Origin: a bacterium
GTDB lineage: Bacteria > UBA8248
Assembly: GCA_022828125.1 (NCBI GenBank)
Contig: JAJEJD010000016.1
Location: 1-64,000 of the forward strand
Direction of reading: 5' to 3'
DNA: 64,000 nucleotides
Shown here: positions 50,395-59,827 of the stretch, one piece after another
Numbering within the stretch: the stretch's first letter is position 1
Layout of the letters: each line of letters opens with the position of its first letter
Position numbers and translations under genes: made by a program
Notes under the pieces: generated by a model
What the model was told of the DNA's origin: nothing
Seen by the model: the letters and a program-made list of their open reading frames with translations, nothing else
Databases searched by the model: none

Positions 50395-51408
50395 ATGGTG
50401 AAACGGTCTCCATTTCCCGTGGGCAAGCTCCCGCCGGACGTGCTGGGCGCTCTGCTCCAGAACACGAGTTCGCACCCGCGTCTCGTAGTGGGTCCACAGG
50501 TTGGAGAGGACGCGGCCGTCATCGACATGGGAGATCGCTATCTCGTCGCAAAATCAGACCCCATCACGTTCGTTGAACGTCATATCGGCCGCTATGCCGT
50601 ACACGTGAACGCGAACGACGTCGCCTGTATGGGCGCAACCCCTCTGTGGTTCCTGATGACGCTTCTCCTGCCCGAAGGACGCACTGACGAGTCGATGGTA
50701 AGCCGCATCTGGCAGGAAGTGGGAGACGCATGCGCCGATTTGGGCATCACCTTGTGCGGCGGGCATACGGAAATCACCTCGGGACTCGAGTTTCCGATTC
50801 TCTCGGGCCACATGCTGGGGGAAGTCTCGAAGGAGAATCTGATTCGCGGCGCCGACGCGCAAGCGGATGATTTTATTCTGGTTACACGTCCTGTACCCGT
50901 CGAGGGAACGGCGATCCTGGCGGATGCGAAATACGATTTCCTGAAAAGCATCATGGATGTCGAGATACTGGAGAATGCGAAAAAATATCTGGAATCTCCC
51001 GGGATCAGCGTGGTGGCGCAAGCTCTGGCGGCGGCCGGAACAGGCCATGTACACGCGATGCACGACCCGACCGAAGGCGGCTTGGCCACCGGCGTTTATG
51101 AAATGGCGGGGGCAGCGGGTCTGGGGGCCATCGTGGAGGAGAGCCGTATCCCCATATCCGTTGAGGGTGGAGAGATTTGTAAAGCGTTGGATATCAACCC
51201 CTTGGGCGTCATTACGTCGGGAGCGCTTTTGCTGGCGGTTCCGGCGGAAGGCGAAGAAACCGTTCGGGAAGCGCTCACGGCGACGGGCGCGATGGGCGTC
51301 CGCATCGGTAAATTCTGCTCGCCCGAATCGGGAGTGATGATCCGGCGCGACGAGAAGATTTTTCCGCTGCAACGCTTTGATTCCGATGAAATCTCAAGAG
51401 TGCTGTGA
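50395..51408 (+). CDS. AIR-synthase-related protein, HypE-like
   Basis: The 337-residue product has the two-domain PurM fold. VVGPQVGEDAAVIDMGDRYLVAKSDPITF and YAVHVNANDVACMGATPLWFLMTLLLPEG form the ATP-binding N-terminal domain; DDFILVTRPVPVEGTAILA and HAMHDPTEGGLATGVYEMAGAA belong to the second. It resembles HypE, which makes the cyanide ligand of hydrogenases, but it ends ISRVL and lacks the C-terminal PRIC cysteine of true HypE, and no other hyp genes are here. It also lacks the N-terminal Cys/Sec-x-x-Lys of SelD. Its substrate is therefore unknown. The ATG at 50395 follows GGTGAG; an upstream in-frame region overlaps the tRNA. The HAD gene follows after seven bases. Confidence 0.75.
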   Translation: MVKRSPFPVGKLPPDVLGALLQNTSSHPRLVVGPQVGEDAAVIDMGDRYLVAKSDPITFVERHIGRYAVHVNANDVACMGATPLWFLMTLLLPEGRTDESMVSRIWQEVGDACADLGITLCGGHTEITSGLEFPILSGHMLGEVSKENLIRGADAQADDFILVTRPVPVEGTAILADAKYDFLKSIMDVEILENAKKYLESPGISVVAQALAAAGTGHVHAMHDPTEGGLATGVYEMAGAAGLGAIVEESRIPISVEGGEICKALDINPLGVITSGALLLAVPAEGEETVREALTATGAMGVRIGKFCSPESGVMIRRDEKIFPLQRFDSDEISRVL

Positions 51409-51415
51409 GGAAAAA

Positions 51416-52000
51416 ATGAAACGAATCCTGGAGGGTGTGCTGCTCGATTTCGACGGCACGCTCACGAAACCCGCCTTCGACTGGCCCGCCATGAAAGAGG
51501 AGATGGGCTTGCTCGACGGGGATATATCCATTCTGGATTATCTCCCTACGCAATCCCCCGAACGCGCGCGCGAGATATCGGATATCCTTGAAAAACATGA
51601 GCTTAGAGCCGCCGACAAGGCCGAAGCCAACGACGGCGCGCATGATTTGCTCGCTTATTTGAGGACGAAAAGAATCCCCTTCGGGGTCGTGACGAACAAC
51701 GCGGAGCGGCATGTCCTGAAAATGGTGAAAAAAATCAACGTCTCGTTCGAGGTTCTGATCACCCGGGATATCGGCTACTGGAAGCCGAACCCGAGGCCGA
51801 TGCTGGCGGGCGCCGAGGCCATCGGCGTATCGCCTCCGAAATGCGTCGTCATCGGGGACGGGAAATACGACATGATGGCCGCCGAAGCAGCCGGAATGTT
51901 GTCTGTCCACCTGGCGGAGCGTTCCTCGATTCCCAGCGATTTGACCCTTCGCACCCTCCGAGAAGCGCCTGCCCTGCTCGATCAACTTCTTGATAAATAA
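51416..52000 (+). CDS. HAD-family phosphatase
   Basis: A 194-residue haloacid dehalogenase-type hydrolase. Motif I LLDFDGTLT has nucleophile Asp11 and Asp13; motif II is GVVTNN; motif III has the lysine in YWKPNPRP; motif IV is VIGDGKYDMMAA. A small helical cap lies between motifs I and II (about 20-85), the subclass seen in phosphoglycolate phosphatase and related enzymes. It removes phosphate from a small metabolite. The ATG at 51416 follows GAGG with five bases of spacing. It is in tandem with the AIR-synthase-related gene, whose product would use or produce a phosphorylated intermediate. Confidence 0.9.
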   Translation: MKRILEGVLLDFDGTLTKPAFDWPAMKEEMGLLDGDISILDYLPTQSPERAREISDILEKHELRAADKAEANDGAHDLLAYLRTKRIPFGVVTNNAERHVLKMVKKINVSFEVLITRDIGYWKPNPRPMLAGAEAIGVSPPKCVVIGDGKYDMMAAEAAGMLSVHLAERSSIPSDLTLRTLREAPALLDQLLDK

Positions 52001-52427
52001 AGACTTGGGGCACGCCCCGAAAGACATGCCCCATTTAGGAAGGAATCCGCCCAACTCGGGCGAATCATTCGGCGAGATGTCAGCGAATCAGTATCGGGGG
52101 ATCCTTCAACTGACCACCGGGGAGAAAAGGCTCCTCTATTCAAGGCGCCCATTGAGGGCAAAAGGTTCACACTCCTATAAGAAGCATAAATCGTGCCAAA
52201 AGGAGAATTCTGCGCCAAAAATAAATCTTTTCCATAACTATATGTATTACAATGAGATATGGATCCTACCCAACGCGGAAATTTCCCAAAAACACCTTTC
52301 AGCCTCAGGGGTGCGGCATCACCCGTTGACGATTTTTCGGAAACCGGGGTTTTCCGTCTGACAAAATGTCAATCCGGGACTCGGGTAAGTCCCACGAAAA
52401 ACCCTAAAGTGCTCATAACGAAAAAAG
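52001..52427. other. Intergenic region, no gene recognised
   Basis: The stretch after the HAD gene contains an AT-rich part at about 52180-52290. The frames open here do not resemble proteins, and no terminator hairpin with a T-run is evident. It leads into the composite repeat at 52428-52692. Confidence 0.5.
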
Positions 52428-52692
52428 CCCCGCAACTCCCCGCATTTCCGCGCATTTGCCGTCATCACGGGAGCAGCGGGCCATGGCAGAATCCCCCTGC
52501 GTCCGGATTCCGCGGCGCCTTATGCCAAGAAAATAAATTTTCAGTTTTTTATCGAAAAACCCCGTCAATTTATCGATATTTATCGAATTTTACGGAAATT
52601 CCCCCGGTAGCGAACGAGCCGGTCGGCTTCACCATCATACCGGAATTCCCTGAATCCGCGCGGACGGGAAATGCGGGCAAATGCGGGTTGAT
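52428..52692 (-). repeat. Composite repeat with TCGATAAAT core and GCATTTGC ends, copy C
   Basis: In inverse orientation to copies A and B. It has CCGCATTTCCGCGCATTTGCC (52439-52459), the matching CAGCGGGCCATGGCAGAATCCCC (52473-52495), the core at 52547-52601 (TATCGAAAAACCCCGT, AATTTATCGATATTTATCGAATTT) and GGAAATGCGGGCAAATGCGGG at 52668-52688. The 60-base part around the GCCATGG motif is clearly shared with copy B. It lies between the HAD gene and the 3' end of the nuo operon. Confidence 0.75.
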
Positions 52693-52855
52693 TTCGAGCG
52701 AGACGCAAAGAATCTCGTCCGGATGCCGGGAGGGCGTGGTGAGCGCTTCGCCGCAAATGCGCGCCCTTAAGGACAAGCGCACCGAACCCCCAAGGAGCGA
52801 CGCCCCGCTCGGGAGCGAGAGTCAGGCGTACTGCTTCAGATGTCGCGTGTGATTG

Positions 52856-54358
52856 CTAGATGAACCCGGCGACGGTGCCCTTCGCCGCGTCCAGGAAGCT
52901 GCCCGGGAAGATGCCCAGCAGCAGCGTCGCCACCACGAGCACCACCAGCGCGAAGAAGAGCGAGGGCGCGCTCGAGAAACTCATCACCTCCTGGCTCTCG
53001 CCCCGGTTCTCCATGTACATCACCATGATGATGCGCCCGTAGTAGTACATCGAGACCGCGCTCATCACGAGCCCGATGACGGCGAGCCAGTAGTACTCGT
53101 TCTGCACCGCCGCGGCGAACAGGTAGAGCTTGCCGACGAAGCCGGCCGTCGGCGGAATGCCGCCCAGCGAGAGCAGGAACACCACGAAGGCCATCCCCGC
53201 CCAGGGGTGCGCCTGCCCGATGCCCTTCCAGTCCTCGATGTTGTCGCCCCGGTAGCCGTCGCGGCACACGAGAATCAGCATGCCGAAGGCCCCCAGGTTC
53301 GTGAACAGATAGGCGAGCAGGTAAAACGCCACCGCGCTGATGCCGATGTCGGTGAACGTCACCTTGCCGTCCACGACGCTCATGGTGGCCACCACGCCCA
53401 TCAGCACGTAGCCCGCGTGCCCGATGCTCGAATACGCCAGCATACGCTTGAGGCTCGTCTGGGCGATGGCCGCCACGTTCCCCCATACCAGCGTGAACGC
53501 CGTGAGCGCCCACAAGAGCGCGTTCCACCTGTCCGCCATGGCCGGAAGCGCCACGAAGAATATCCGCATCAGGGCGGCGACGGTCGCGAACTTGACCGCC
53601 ACGGACATGAAGCCCGTAATCGGCGTCGGCGCGCCCGTGTAGGCGTCTGGCAGCCACATGTGGAACGGCGACAGCGCCAGCTTGAACCCGAAGCCCGCGA
53701 CGAGAAGAATGAGGCCGAAAATCATCACCGGGTTCTGGGCGATGGCCGCACCCCCCGAGCCCGAGAACGCCGCCGCGATTCCGCGAATCGAGGTCGTCCC
53801 GGTGAACCCGTAGGTCAGCGCCATGCCGTAGAGCAGAACGCCCGAGGCGAAAGCGCCCATGAGGAAATACTTGAGGCCCGCCTCCCTGCTCAGGGGATCA
53901 TGCCGCATGAACGCCACGAGCACGTAGATGCTGATGCTCATGGTCTCGAGTCCCAGGTAGATCGTAATCAGATCGTTGCCCGAGGCCATCACCAACATGC
54001 CGAACACCGAGAAGAGCAGCATGGCGTAGAGCTCGCCGTAGTTGATCTTCTCGACCTTGGCGTATTGGAGCAGCAACAGGATGGAGATGGCCGCACACAG
54101 CAGCACGCACACCTTCACGAACACGCTCAGGTTGTCGACGACGTAGAAATCGTTGAACGTCGTTCTCGCGCCCTCGCCCCATTGCCCGAAGGCGATGAGC
54201 CCCAGGATAACGACCCCCACGAACGCCACGACGCCCACGCGGGATTTGTTCTCTATCGACACGAACAGGTCGAGGATCAGAACCGCGCAGACGAGAATAG
54301 CCAGCCCTATCTCGGGTAGCGCCAGCGACAAGGCGATATCGGGAATCACCACTTCCAT
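52856..54358 (-). CDS. nuoN: NADH-quinone oxidoreductase subunit N
   Basis: The 500-residue product is an antiporter-like complex I membrane subunit with about 14 helices. Typical segments are ELYAMLLFSVFGMLVMASGNDLITIYLGLETMSISIYVLVAFMR, GLKYFLMGAFASGVLLYGMALTYG, FKLALSPFHMWLPDAYTGAPTPITGFMSVAVK and RMLAYSSIGHAGYVLMG. The lysines in GLKYF and in the FKLALSPFH helix and the Glu in GLETMS belong to the proton channel. It is the last gene of the minus-strand nuo operon, 35 bases after nuoM. A second nuoN-like gene sits at the other end of the cluster (62655). Confidence 0.95.
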   Translation of the reverse strand: MEVVIPDIALSLALPEIGLAILVCAVLILDLFVSIENKSRVGVVAFVGVVILGLIAFGQWGEGARTTFNDFYVVDNLSVFVKVCVLLCAAISILLLLQYAKVEKINYGELYAMLLFSVFGMLVMASGNDLITIYLGLETMSISIYVLVAFMRHDPLSREAGLKYFLMGAFASGVLLYGMALTYGFTGTTSIRGIAAAFSGSGGAAIAQNPVMIFGLILLVAGFGFKLALSPFHMWLPDAYTGAPTPITGFMSVAVKFATVAALMRIFFVALPAMADRWNALLWALTAFTLVWGNVAAIAQTSLKRMLAYSSIGHAGYVLMGVVATMSVVDGKVTFTDIGISAVAFYLLAYLFTNLGAFGMLILVCRDGYRGDNIEDWKGIGQAHPWAGMAFVVFLLSLGGIPPTAGFVGKLYLFAAAVQNEYYWLAVIGLVMSAVSMYYYGRIIMVMYMENRGESQEVMSFSSAPSLFFALVVLVVATLLLGIFPGSFLDAAKGTVAGFI

Positions 54359-54393
54359 CAGAAAGACTCCATCAAATCAAGCGAAAACGCTAT

Positions 54394-55941
54394 TTATTTC
54401 TCGAGCTTCGTCATTTTGCCGAGCACGGCCTTTTGCGGCGCCTCCGCCACGTTCACCATCTTCACGACTTTCTTCACGCTCGCCTCCATCCTCCCCAGGA
54501 ACGGCTTGGGATACAGGCCGATCCAGAACATCAGGATGATCAGCGGCATCAGATAGAGAACCTCGCGCGCGTTGCAGTCGGTGAGCTTCTCGTTCTCGGG
54601 ATTATCCAGGTTCCCGAAGAATACCCGCTGGAAGAGCCAGAGCATGTACGCCGCCCCCAGGACGATGCCGATGACGGCGAACGCGGCGTAGACGTAGCTC
54701 TTCTTGAACGCGCCGATGAGGATCAGGAACTCGCCCACGAAACCGTTCAACCCCGGTAGCCCGATGCTGCTCAGCATCGTGATGGCGAAGAGCACCGTAT
54801 AGACGGGCACGACTTTCGAGAGGCCGCCGTAATCGGAGATGAGGCGCGTATGACGCCTCTCGTAAACGACGCCCACCAGAAGGAACAAGGCGCCCGTGCT
54901 GATTCCGTGGTTGATCATCTGAAGCTGTCCGCCGAGCACGCCCTGTTCGTTCAAGGCGAATATGCCCAGCATCACGAAGCCCAAGTGACTCACCGAGGAA
55001 TATGCCACCAGTTTCTTGATGTCCGTTTGCGCCATCGCCACCAGCGCCCCGTAGATGATCCCGATGATGGAGAGAAGCACCATGAAGGGCACGAAAACCT
55101 GGCTCGCCTGGGGCAGCAGGGGCAGGGCGAAGCGCACGAATCCGTAGGTTCCCATTTTCAGCAGGATGCCCGCCAGGATCACGCTGCCCGCAGTGGGCGC
55201 TTCCACGTGCGCGTCCGGCAGCCAGGTGTGGAAGGGGAACATGGGGACCTTGATGGCGAAGCCGATGAAGAACGCCAGGAATATCCATATCTGGAGCGAA
55301 AGCGGTATCTTCGGCCCCACGCCGTAGAGCTCCACCAGGTCGAACGTAAGGGTTCCGGTGCCCATTTTCAGGTTGGCGAAGTAGAACGCCAGAATTCCCA
55401 ACAGCATCAACACGCTGCCGAACAGCGTATAGAGGAAGAACTTGATCGCCGCGTAGAGCTTCCTCGGCCCGCCCCACACGCCGATGAGGAAGTACATCGG
55501 CACCAGGGTGACCTCGAAGAACACGTAGAAAAGGAAGATGTCGAGCGCGATGAAGGTGCCCAGCATACCGGTCGCCAGCAGGAGGAGGCAGACGTAGTAT
55601 TCCTTTTCGCGCTCCTCGATGGCGGTGAACGAGCACACGACCCCCACGATCATCGTGAGCGTCGTGAGCAGGACGAGCAGTACGCTGATCCCGTCGATGC
55701 CGACGAAATAGCTCACCCCGATGGTGGGTATCCAGCTCACCTTCTCCACGAACTGGAATCCGGCTTCGGACTGATCGAAATTGAACCAGAGGGGGAGCGA
55801 AATCAGGAAGTCCAAGACCGCCACCGCCGTGGCGAAACCCTTGATGGCTTTCGTCTGCTCTTTCTTCATGAAGAGCATGATAATCACCGCCCCGACCGCG
55901 GGCAGGAAGGTGATCAGCGTAAGAAGCGGCATGTTACTCAT
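54394..55941 (-). CDS. nuoM: NADH-quinone oxidoreductase subunit M
   Basis: A 515-residue antiporter-like complex I subunit. It has FFEVTLVPMYFLIGVWGGPRKLYAAIKFFLYTLFGSVLMLLG (with the essential Glu and Lys), KVPMFPFHTWLPDAHVEAPTAGSVILAGILLKMGTYGFVRF and KKLVAYSSVSHLGFVMLGIFALN. It pumps one proton per cycle in the membrane arm. It lies 23 bases downstream of nuoL and 35 upstream of nuoN. Confidence 0.96.
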   Translation of the reverse strand: MSNMPLLTLITFLPAVGAVIIMLFMKKEQTKAIKGFATAVAVLDFLISLPLWFNFDQSEAGFQFVEKVSWIPTIGVSYFVGIDGISVLLVLLTTLTMIVGVVCSFTAIEEREKEYYVCLLLLATGMLGTFIALDIFLFYVFFEVTLVPMYFLIGVWGGPRKLYAAIKFFLYTLFGSVLMLLGILAFYFANLKMGTGTLTFDLVELYGVGPKIPLSLQIWIFLAFFIGFAIKVPMFPFHTWLPDAHVEAPTAGSVILAGILLKMGTYGFVRFALPLLPQASQVFVPFMVLLSIIGIIYGALVAMAQTDIKKLVAYSSVSHLGFVMLGIFALNEQGVLGGQLQMINHGISTGALFLLVGVVYERRHTRLISDYGGLSKVVPVYTVLFAITMLSSIGLPGLNGFVGEFLILIGAFKKSYVYAAFAVIGIVLGAAYMLWLFQRVFFGNLDNPENEKLTDCNAREVLYLMPLIILMFWIGLYPKPFLGRMEASVKKVVKMVNVAEAPQKAVLGKMTKLEK

Positions 55942-55964
55942 AGTTCCTCCAAAACCTCATCGCA

Positions 55965-57986
55965 TCAGCGGAAAAGGTAGGCGCTCAGCATCACGAAGAT
56001 GCCCAACAGCATCACGAATAGATAATTCTGAACCATTCCGGATTGCAGGTATTTGAATACCTGGGAGAAAAAGCGGATGAAGCTCGCCGTGCCGTTCACC
56101 GCGCCGTCCACCGTCCGAAGGTCGAAAATGCCCGAGAAGCGGCTCGACACGACGGTGATGAGCGAACTGCCGTTCACCGCCCCGTCCACCACCTTCGCAT
56201 CGAAGGTCCACAAGCCGCGCATGAGCTTGTAAACCGGCTCGACGATGCAGGTCTGGTAAATCTCGTCGATATAGTATTTGCCGAGAAGCAGGTAATAAAT
56301 GCCCGGCATGCTCCGGTACAGGCGCCGCGGCGCCTCCGTGTCCTTGACGTACATGTACCACGCCAGGGCGATGCCGCCCACGGCGACGACGATGGCCAAT
56401 ATGATCAGCAACACCACCGCCGGCCCGCTGTGCCCGCCGCCGGCGGCGGCGTTCATCAGGTGCACGCCCTGGTCCATGGCCTGGCCGCCCGCCGGCACCT
56501 TCGCCAGCGAGGGCGCCAGGAAGCGGTGTATCCAGCCGGCCTCGGGCGGGAAGCCCGGAATCACGCCGCCGATGACGCTCAGGACCGCCAGGATGATGAG
56601 CGGAACCGTCATCGTGGCGGGCGATTCGTGTATGTGTTCGCGGGCGTGATGGTCGACGCGCATCTCGCCGTGAAACGTCATGAAGATGAGCCGGAACATG
56701 TAGAAGGCAGTCATGAAGGCCGCGACGGTGCCCATGATCCAGACCGTGTAGTGCCCCGTGAAGAAGGCGTTCGCCAGAATCTCGTCCTTGCTCCAGAAGC
56801 CCGCCAGCGGCGGCACGCCCGCGATGGCGATGGCGCCTATCAGGAACGTCCAGTACGTCACGGGCATCTTGTCCTTCAAGCCGCCCATGTAGCGCATGTC
56901 CTGTTGCTGCTCTTCCGGCGCATGGTGAAGCGCGTGGATGACGCTGCCGCTGCCCAGAAAGAGCAGGCCCTTGAAGAAGGCGTGGGTCATCAGGTGGAAG
57001 ATGCCGGCCGCGAAGGCGCCCACGCCCAGCGCCATGAACATGAAGCCGAGCTGGCTCACCGTGCTGTAGGCGAGCACGCGCTTGATGTCGTTCTGCACCA
57101 GGCCGATGCTCGCGGCGAACAGGCCCGTGAGCGCGCCGACGATGGCGATGACGCTCATCGCGTCCGGCCCCATGACGTAGATGGGGCTCGTGCGCGCGAC
57201 CATGTAGACGCCCGCCGTCACCATGGTGGCGGCGTGGATGAGGGCGCTTACCGGGGTTGGGCCTTCCATGGCGTCGGGCAGCCAGACGTAGAGCGGAATC
57301 TGCGCGCTCTTGCCGACGGCGCCGACGAACAGTAGAAGCCCGACGGCCGATGCCGCCGCCGCGCTCATCTCGGGCGCCCCCTTGAACACTTCGGTGTAGG
57401 TGAGGCTGCCCGTCAGCGTCCAGATGAGGAACATGCCGAGCAGAAAGCCAGCGTCGCCGATGCGGTTGACGATGAACGCCTTCTTGCCCGCGTCGGACGC
57501 GGATTGCTTCTCGTACCAGAACCCGATGAGCAGGTAGCTGCAAAGGCCCACGCCCTCCCAGCCGACGAACATGACGAGATAGTTGTCCCCCAGCACCAGC
57601 AGGAACATCGAGAGCATGAACAGGTTGAGCCAGGTGAAAAAGCGCGGATAGCCCGGGTCGCCGTGCATGTAGCCCACGGCGTAGACGTGCACCAGAAAGC
57701 CCACGCCCGCCACCACGAGCAGCATGATGGTGCTGAGCGGGTCGATAAGGAAGCTCATCGAGGCGCTGAAGCTCCCCGCCTCCACCCACGTCCATAAATG
57801 CACGGTGTGGCTGCCGCCCGCGCCGAAGATCATCTCCAAAGCGATGCCCAGCACCACGAGCAGCGACAAGCCCGCCATGACGGAAGCGATGGGGCCCGCC
57901 CTCTCGCCCACGTGCCTTCCGAACAATCCGTTGATCAGAACCCCGATCACCGGAAAAACGGGAATGAGCCAAGCCAGTTCGATCAT
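55965..57986 (-). CDS. nuoL: NADH-quinone oxidoreductase subunit L
   Basis: A 673-residue distal membrane-arm subunit. It has FVGWEGVGLCSYLLIGFWYEKQSASDAGKKAFIVNRIGDAGFLLG, PLYVWLPDAMEGPTPVSALIHAATMVTAGVYMVAR, KRVLAYSTVSQLGFMFMALGVGAF and HAFFKGLLFLGSGSVIHALHH, followed by the long C-terminal lateral helix region. It acts as the outermost proton pump of complex I. It begins seven bases after the nuoK stop and is the longest gene of the operon. Confidence 0.97.
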   Translation of the reverse strand: MIELAWLIPVFPVIGVLINGLFGRHVGERAGPIASVMAGLSLLVVLGIALEMIFGAGGSHTVHLWTWVEAGSFSASMSFLIDPLSTIMLLVVAGVGFLVHVYAVGYMHGDPGYPRFFTWLNLFMLSMFLLVLGDNYLVMFVGWEGVGLCSYLLIGFWYEKQSASDAGKKAFIVNRIGDAGFLLGMFLIWTLTGSLTYTEVFKGAPEMSAAAASAVGLLLFVGAVGKSAQIPLYVWLPDAMEGPTPVSALIHAATMVTAGVYMVARTSPIYVMGPDAMSVIAIVGALTGLFAASIGLVQNDIKRVLAYSTVSQLGFMFMALGVGAFAAGIFHLMTHAFFKGLLFLGSGSVIHALHHAPEEQQQDMRYMGGLKDKMPVTYWTFLIGAIAIAGVPPLAGFWSKDEILANAFFTGHYTVWIMGTVAAFMTAFYMFRLIFMTFHGEMRVDHHAREHIHESPATMTVPLIILAVLSVIGGVIPGFPPEAGWIHRFLAPSLAKVPAGGQAMDQGVHLMNAAAGGGHSGPAVVLLIILAIVVAVGGIALAWYMYVKDTEAPRRLYRSMPGIYYLLLGKYYIDEIYQTCIVEPVYKLMRGLWTFDAKVVDGAVNGSSLITVVSSRFSGIFDLRTVDGAVNGTASFIRFFSQVFKYLQSGMVQNYLFVMLLGIFVMLSAYLFR

Positions 57987-57993
57987 GATTCCC

Positions 57994-58296
57994 CTACCAC
58001 TTCAAAAGGTTGACTTCGTCCACGTTGACCATCGTGCGGTCGCGGTTGAGCGCGATGAGAATCGCAAGTCCCACGGCCGCCTCGCACGCCGCCACGGTGA
58101 TGACGAAGATGGCGAACACCTGGCCCGTCATGTCCGCCAGGTGGCGCGAGAATCCCACGAAGGTCACGTTCACGGCGTTGAGCATCAACTCGATGGACAA
58201 CAGGATGATGATGGCGTTGCGCCGCATCAGAACGCCCATCGCGCCGATGAGGAACAATATGGCGCCCAGGATAAGAAAATGAGTCATCGGTATCAT
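57994..58296 (-). CDS. nuoK: NADH-quinone oxidoreductase subunit K
   Basis: The 100-residue, three-helix product contains [44 protein letters not shown] and [25 protein letters not shown]. The two buried glutamates (in SIELML and CEAAVG) form part of the central proton path. It lies 19 bases after nuoJ on the minus strand. Confidence 0.97.
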   Translation of the reverse strand: MIPMTHFLILGAILFLIGAMGVLMRRNAIIILLSIELMLNAVNVTFVGFSRHLADMTGQVFAIFVITVAACEAAVGLAILIALNRDRTMVNVDEVNLLKW

Positions 58297-58315
58297 CGCG
58301 GGTACTCTCTCCCCT

Positions 58316-58825
58316 CTATCTCTCTATCGTGCGCTTCGCAAGAACGATGGCGCCGATCATCGCGGCCAGCAGGAGGATGGAGGCCACCTCGAAGGGGAAC
58401 AGGAATTTCGTGTACAGGACCGCGCCCAGCGCCTCGACGTTGCCCGGCGTGGCGCCCAGCGACCATTCCCACTGCTTTGCCGCCGGGAACTCCACACCCT
58501 TCAGTACGGCCCATATCTCCAGACCCAGCAAAACGGCCGCTACGAACACCACGACGCCCTGGCGGTGCCACTGCCGCATCCGAACGGCCACCTCCACGTT
58601 CATCAGCATGATCGAGAACAGGTAGAGCACCATGATGCCACCCGCGTAGAGCAGAATCTGCACCGCCGCCAGGAACTCCGCCCCCGCCAGAACGAAGATG
58701 CCCGCGAGGAAGAAGAACGTCAGCACCAGCAACAAGGCCGCGTGAATCACGTTCGCGCGCGTGATCATCAGCAAGGAGGTGATGATCATCCCGCCCGAGA
58801 ACATATAGAAGAAATATAGCTCCAC
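58316..58825 (-). CDS. nuoJ: NADH-quinone oxidoreductase subunit J
   Basis: A 169-residue membrane subunit: [73 protein letters not shown] is the strongly conserved first part, including the [10 protein letters not shown] glutamate. It begins 19 bases after nuoH, where nuoI would normally lie; no ferredoxin-like gene fits in that gap. Confidence 0.95.
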   Translation of the reverse strand: MELYFFYMFSGGMIITSLLMITRANVIHAALLLVLTFFFLAGIFVLAGAEFLAAVQILLYAGGIMVLYLFSIMLMNVEVAVRMRQWHRQGVVVFVAAVLLGLEIWAVLKGVEFPAAKQWEWSLGATPGNVEALGAVLYTKFLFPFEVASILLLAAMIGAIVLAKRTIER

Positions 58826-58844
58826 TCTGCGTCTCTCCCGCGAG

Positions 58845-59816
58845 TTACAAGAACAGGTACTTCAGGAATCCGGTCAGGAAAATGTTGAGCATCACGAGCG
58901 GGAACATGAACTTCCAGCCCACGCGCATCAACTGATCGTAGCGGTAGCGCGGCAGCGTCGCCCGCAGCCATATGAACACGAACATGAACACGGAGAGCTT
59001 CAGGACGTACCAGACGAAGCCGGGAAGCGGAATGAAATCCGGCCCCTCCCAGCCGCCGAAGAACAGCACGATGCCCACCGTCGATACGACAAACATGTTG
59101 GCGTATTCCGCCAGGAAGAAGAACGCGAACTTCATGCCGCTGTATTCGGTATGAAAGCCCGCCACCAGTTCGGTTTCCGCCTCGGGCAGGTCGAAGGGCG
59201 CGCGGTTCGTCTCCGCCATCGCCGCGATGAAGAATACGATGAACGCGATGGGCTGATAAAACACGAACCAAACGTCGCTCTGCGCGTGCACGATCTCCTG
59301 CAAGTTCATGGAACCCGCGAGCATCAGCGGCCCGATGACGGAGAAGCCCAGGAAAATCTCGTAGCTCAGCATCTGCGCCGCGCTCCTGAGCGCGCCCAGA
59401 AGCGAGTACTTACTGTTCGAGGCCCAGCCCGCCATGACGATGCCGAATACGCCGAGCGAACTGATCGCCAGGATGAAGAACAGCCCGATGTTGATTTGCG
59501 TGATGTAGAACGTCGCGCTGAAGGGCAGCACCGCGTAGACGACGAAGGCGGGCACCAGCACCATCACGGGCGCCAGCACGAACACGATGCGGTCCGCCTT
59601 GTCGGGTATGATGTCTTCTTTCAGGAACAGCTTCAGCCCGTCCGCTATCGGCTGGAGAAGCCCGTGCCATCCCACGCGCATCGGCCCCAGGCGCATCTGC
59701 GCGTGGGCGATCACCTTCCGCTCGACGTAGATCGTATACGCCACCACGAGCTGCACGACGTTCAGCACGATGAATATCTTTATCGCGGCGACCGCGATTT
59801 CAAGCGCCATGTCCAA
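58845..59816 (-). CDS. nuoH: NADH-quinone oxidoreductase subunit H
   Basis: A 323-residue subunit forming the quinone channel. It has [76 protein letters not shown] and [39 protein letters not shown]. These glutamate-rich loops line the quinone and proton path. It lies 11 bases after nuoD. Confidence 0.97.
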   Translation of the reverse strand: MDMALEIAVAAIKIFIVLNVVQLVVAYTIYVERKVIAHAQMRLGPMRVGWHGLLQPIADGLKLFLKEDIIPDKADRIVFVLAPVMVLVPAFVVYAVLPFSATFYITQINIGLFFILAISSLGVFGIVMAGWASNSKYSLLGALRSAAQMLSYEIFLGFSVIGPLMLAGSMNLQEIVHAQSDVWFVFYQPIAFIVFFIAAMAETNRAPFDLPEAETELVAGFHTEYSGMKFAFFFLAEYANMFVVSTVGIVLFFGGWEGPDFIPLPGFVWYVLKLSVFMFVFIWLRATLPRYRYDQLMRVGWKFMFPLVMLNIFLTGFLKYLFL

Positions 59817-59827
59817 CGAACTGCTCC

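Noticed and set aside
50395-51408. selD (selenophosphate synthetase)
   Set aside because: It was tempting because of the adjacent selenoprotein candidate and the shared fold, but the N-terminal Cys/Sec-x-x-Lys glycine-rich loop of SelD is missing.
56043-57335. Plus-strand ORF within nuoL
   Set aside because: It is an antisense frame of nuoL with highly charged, low-complexity sequence.
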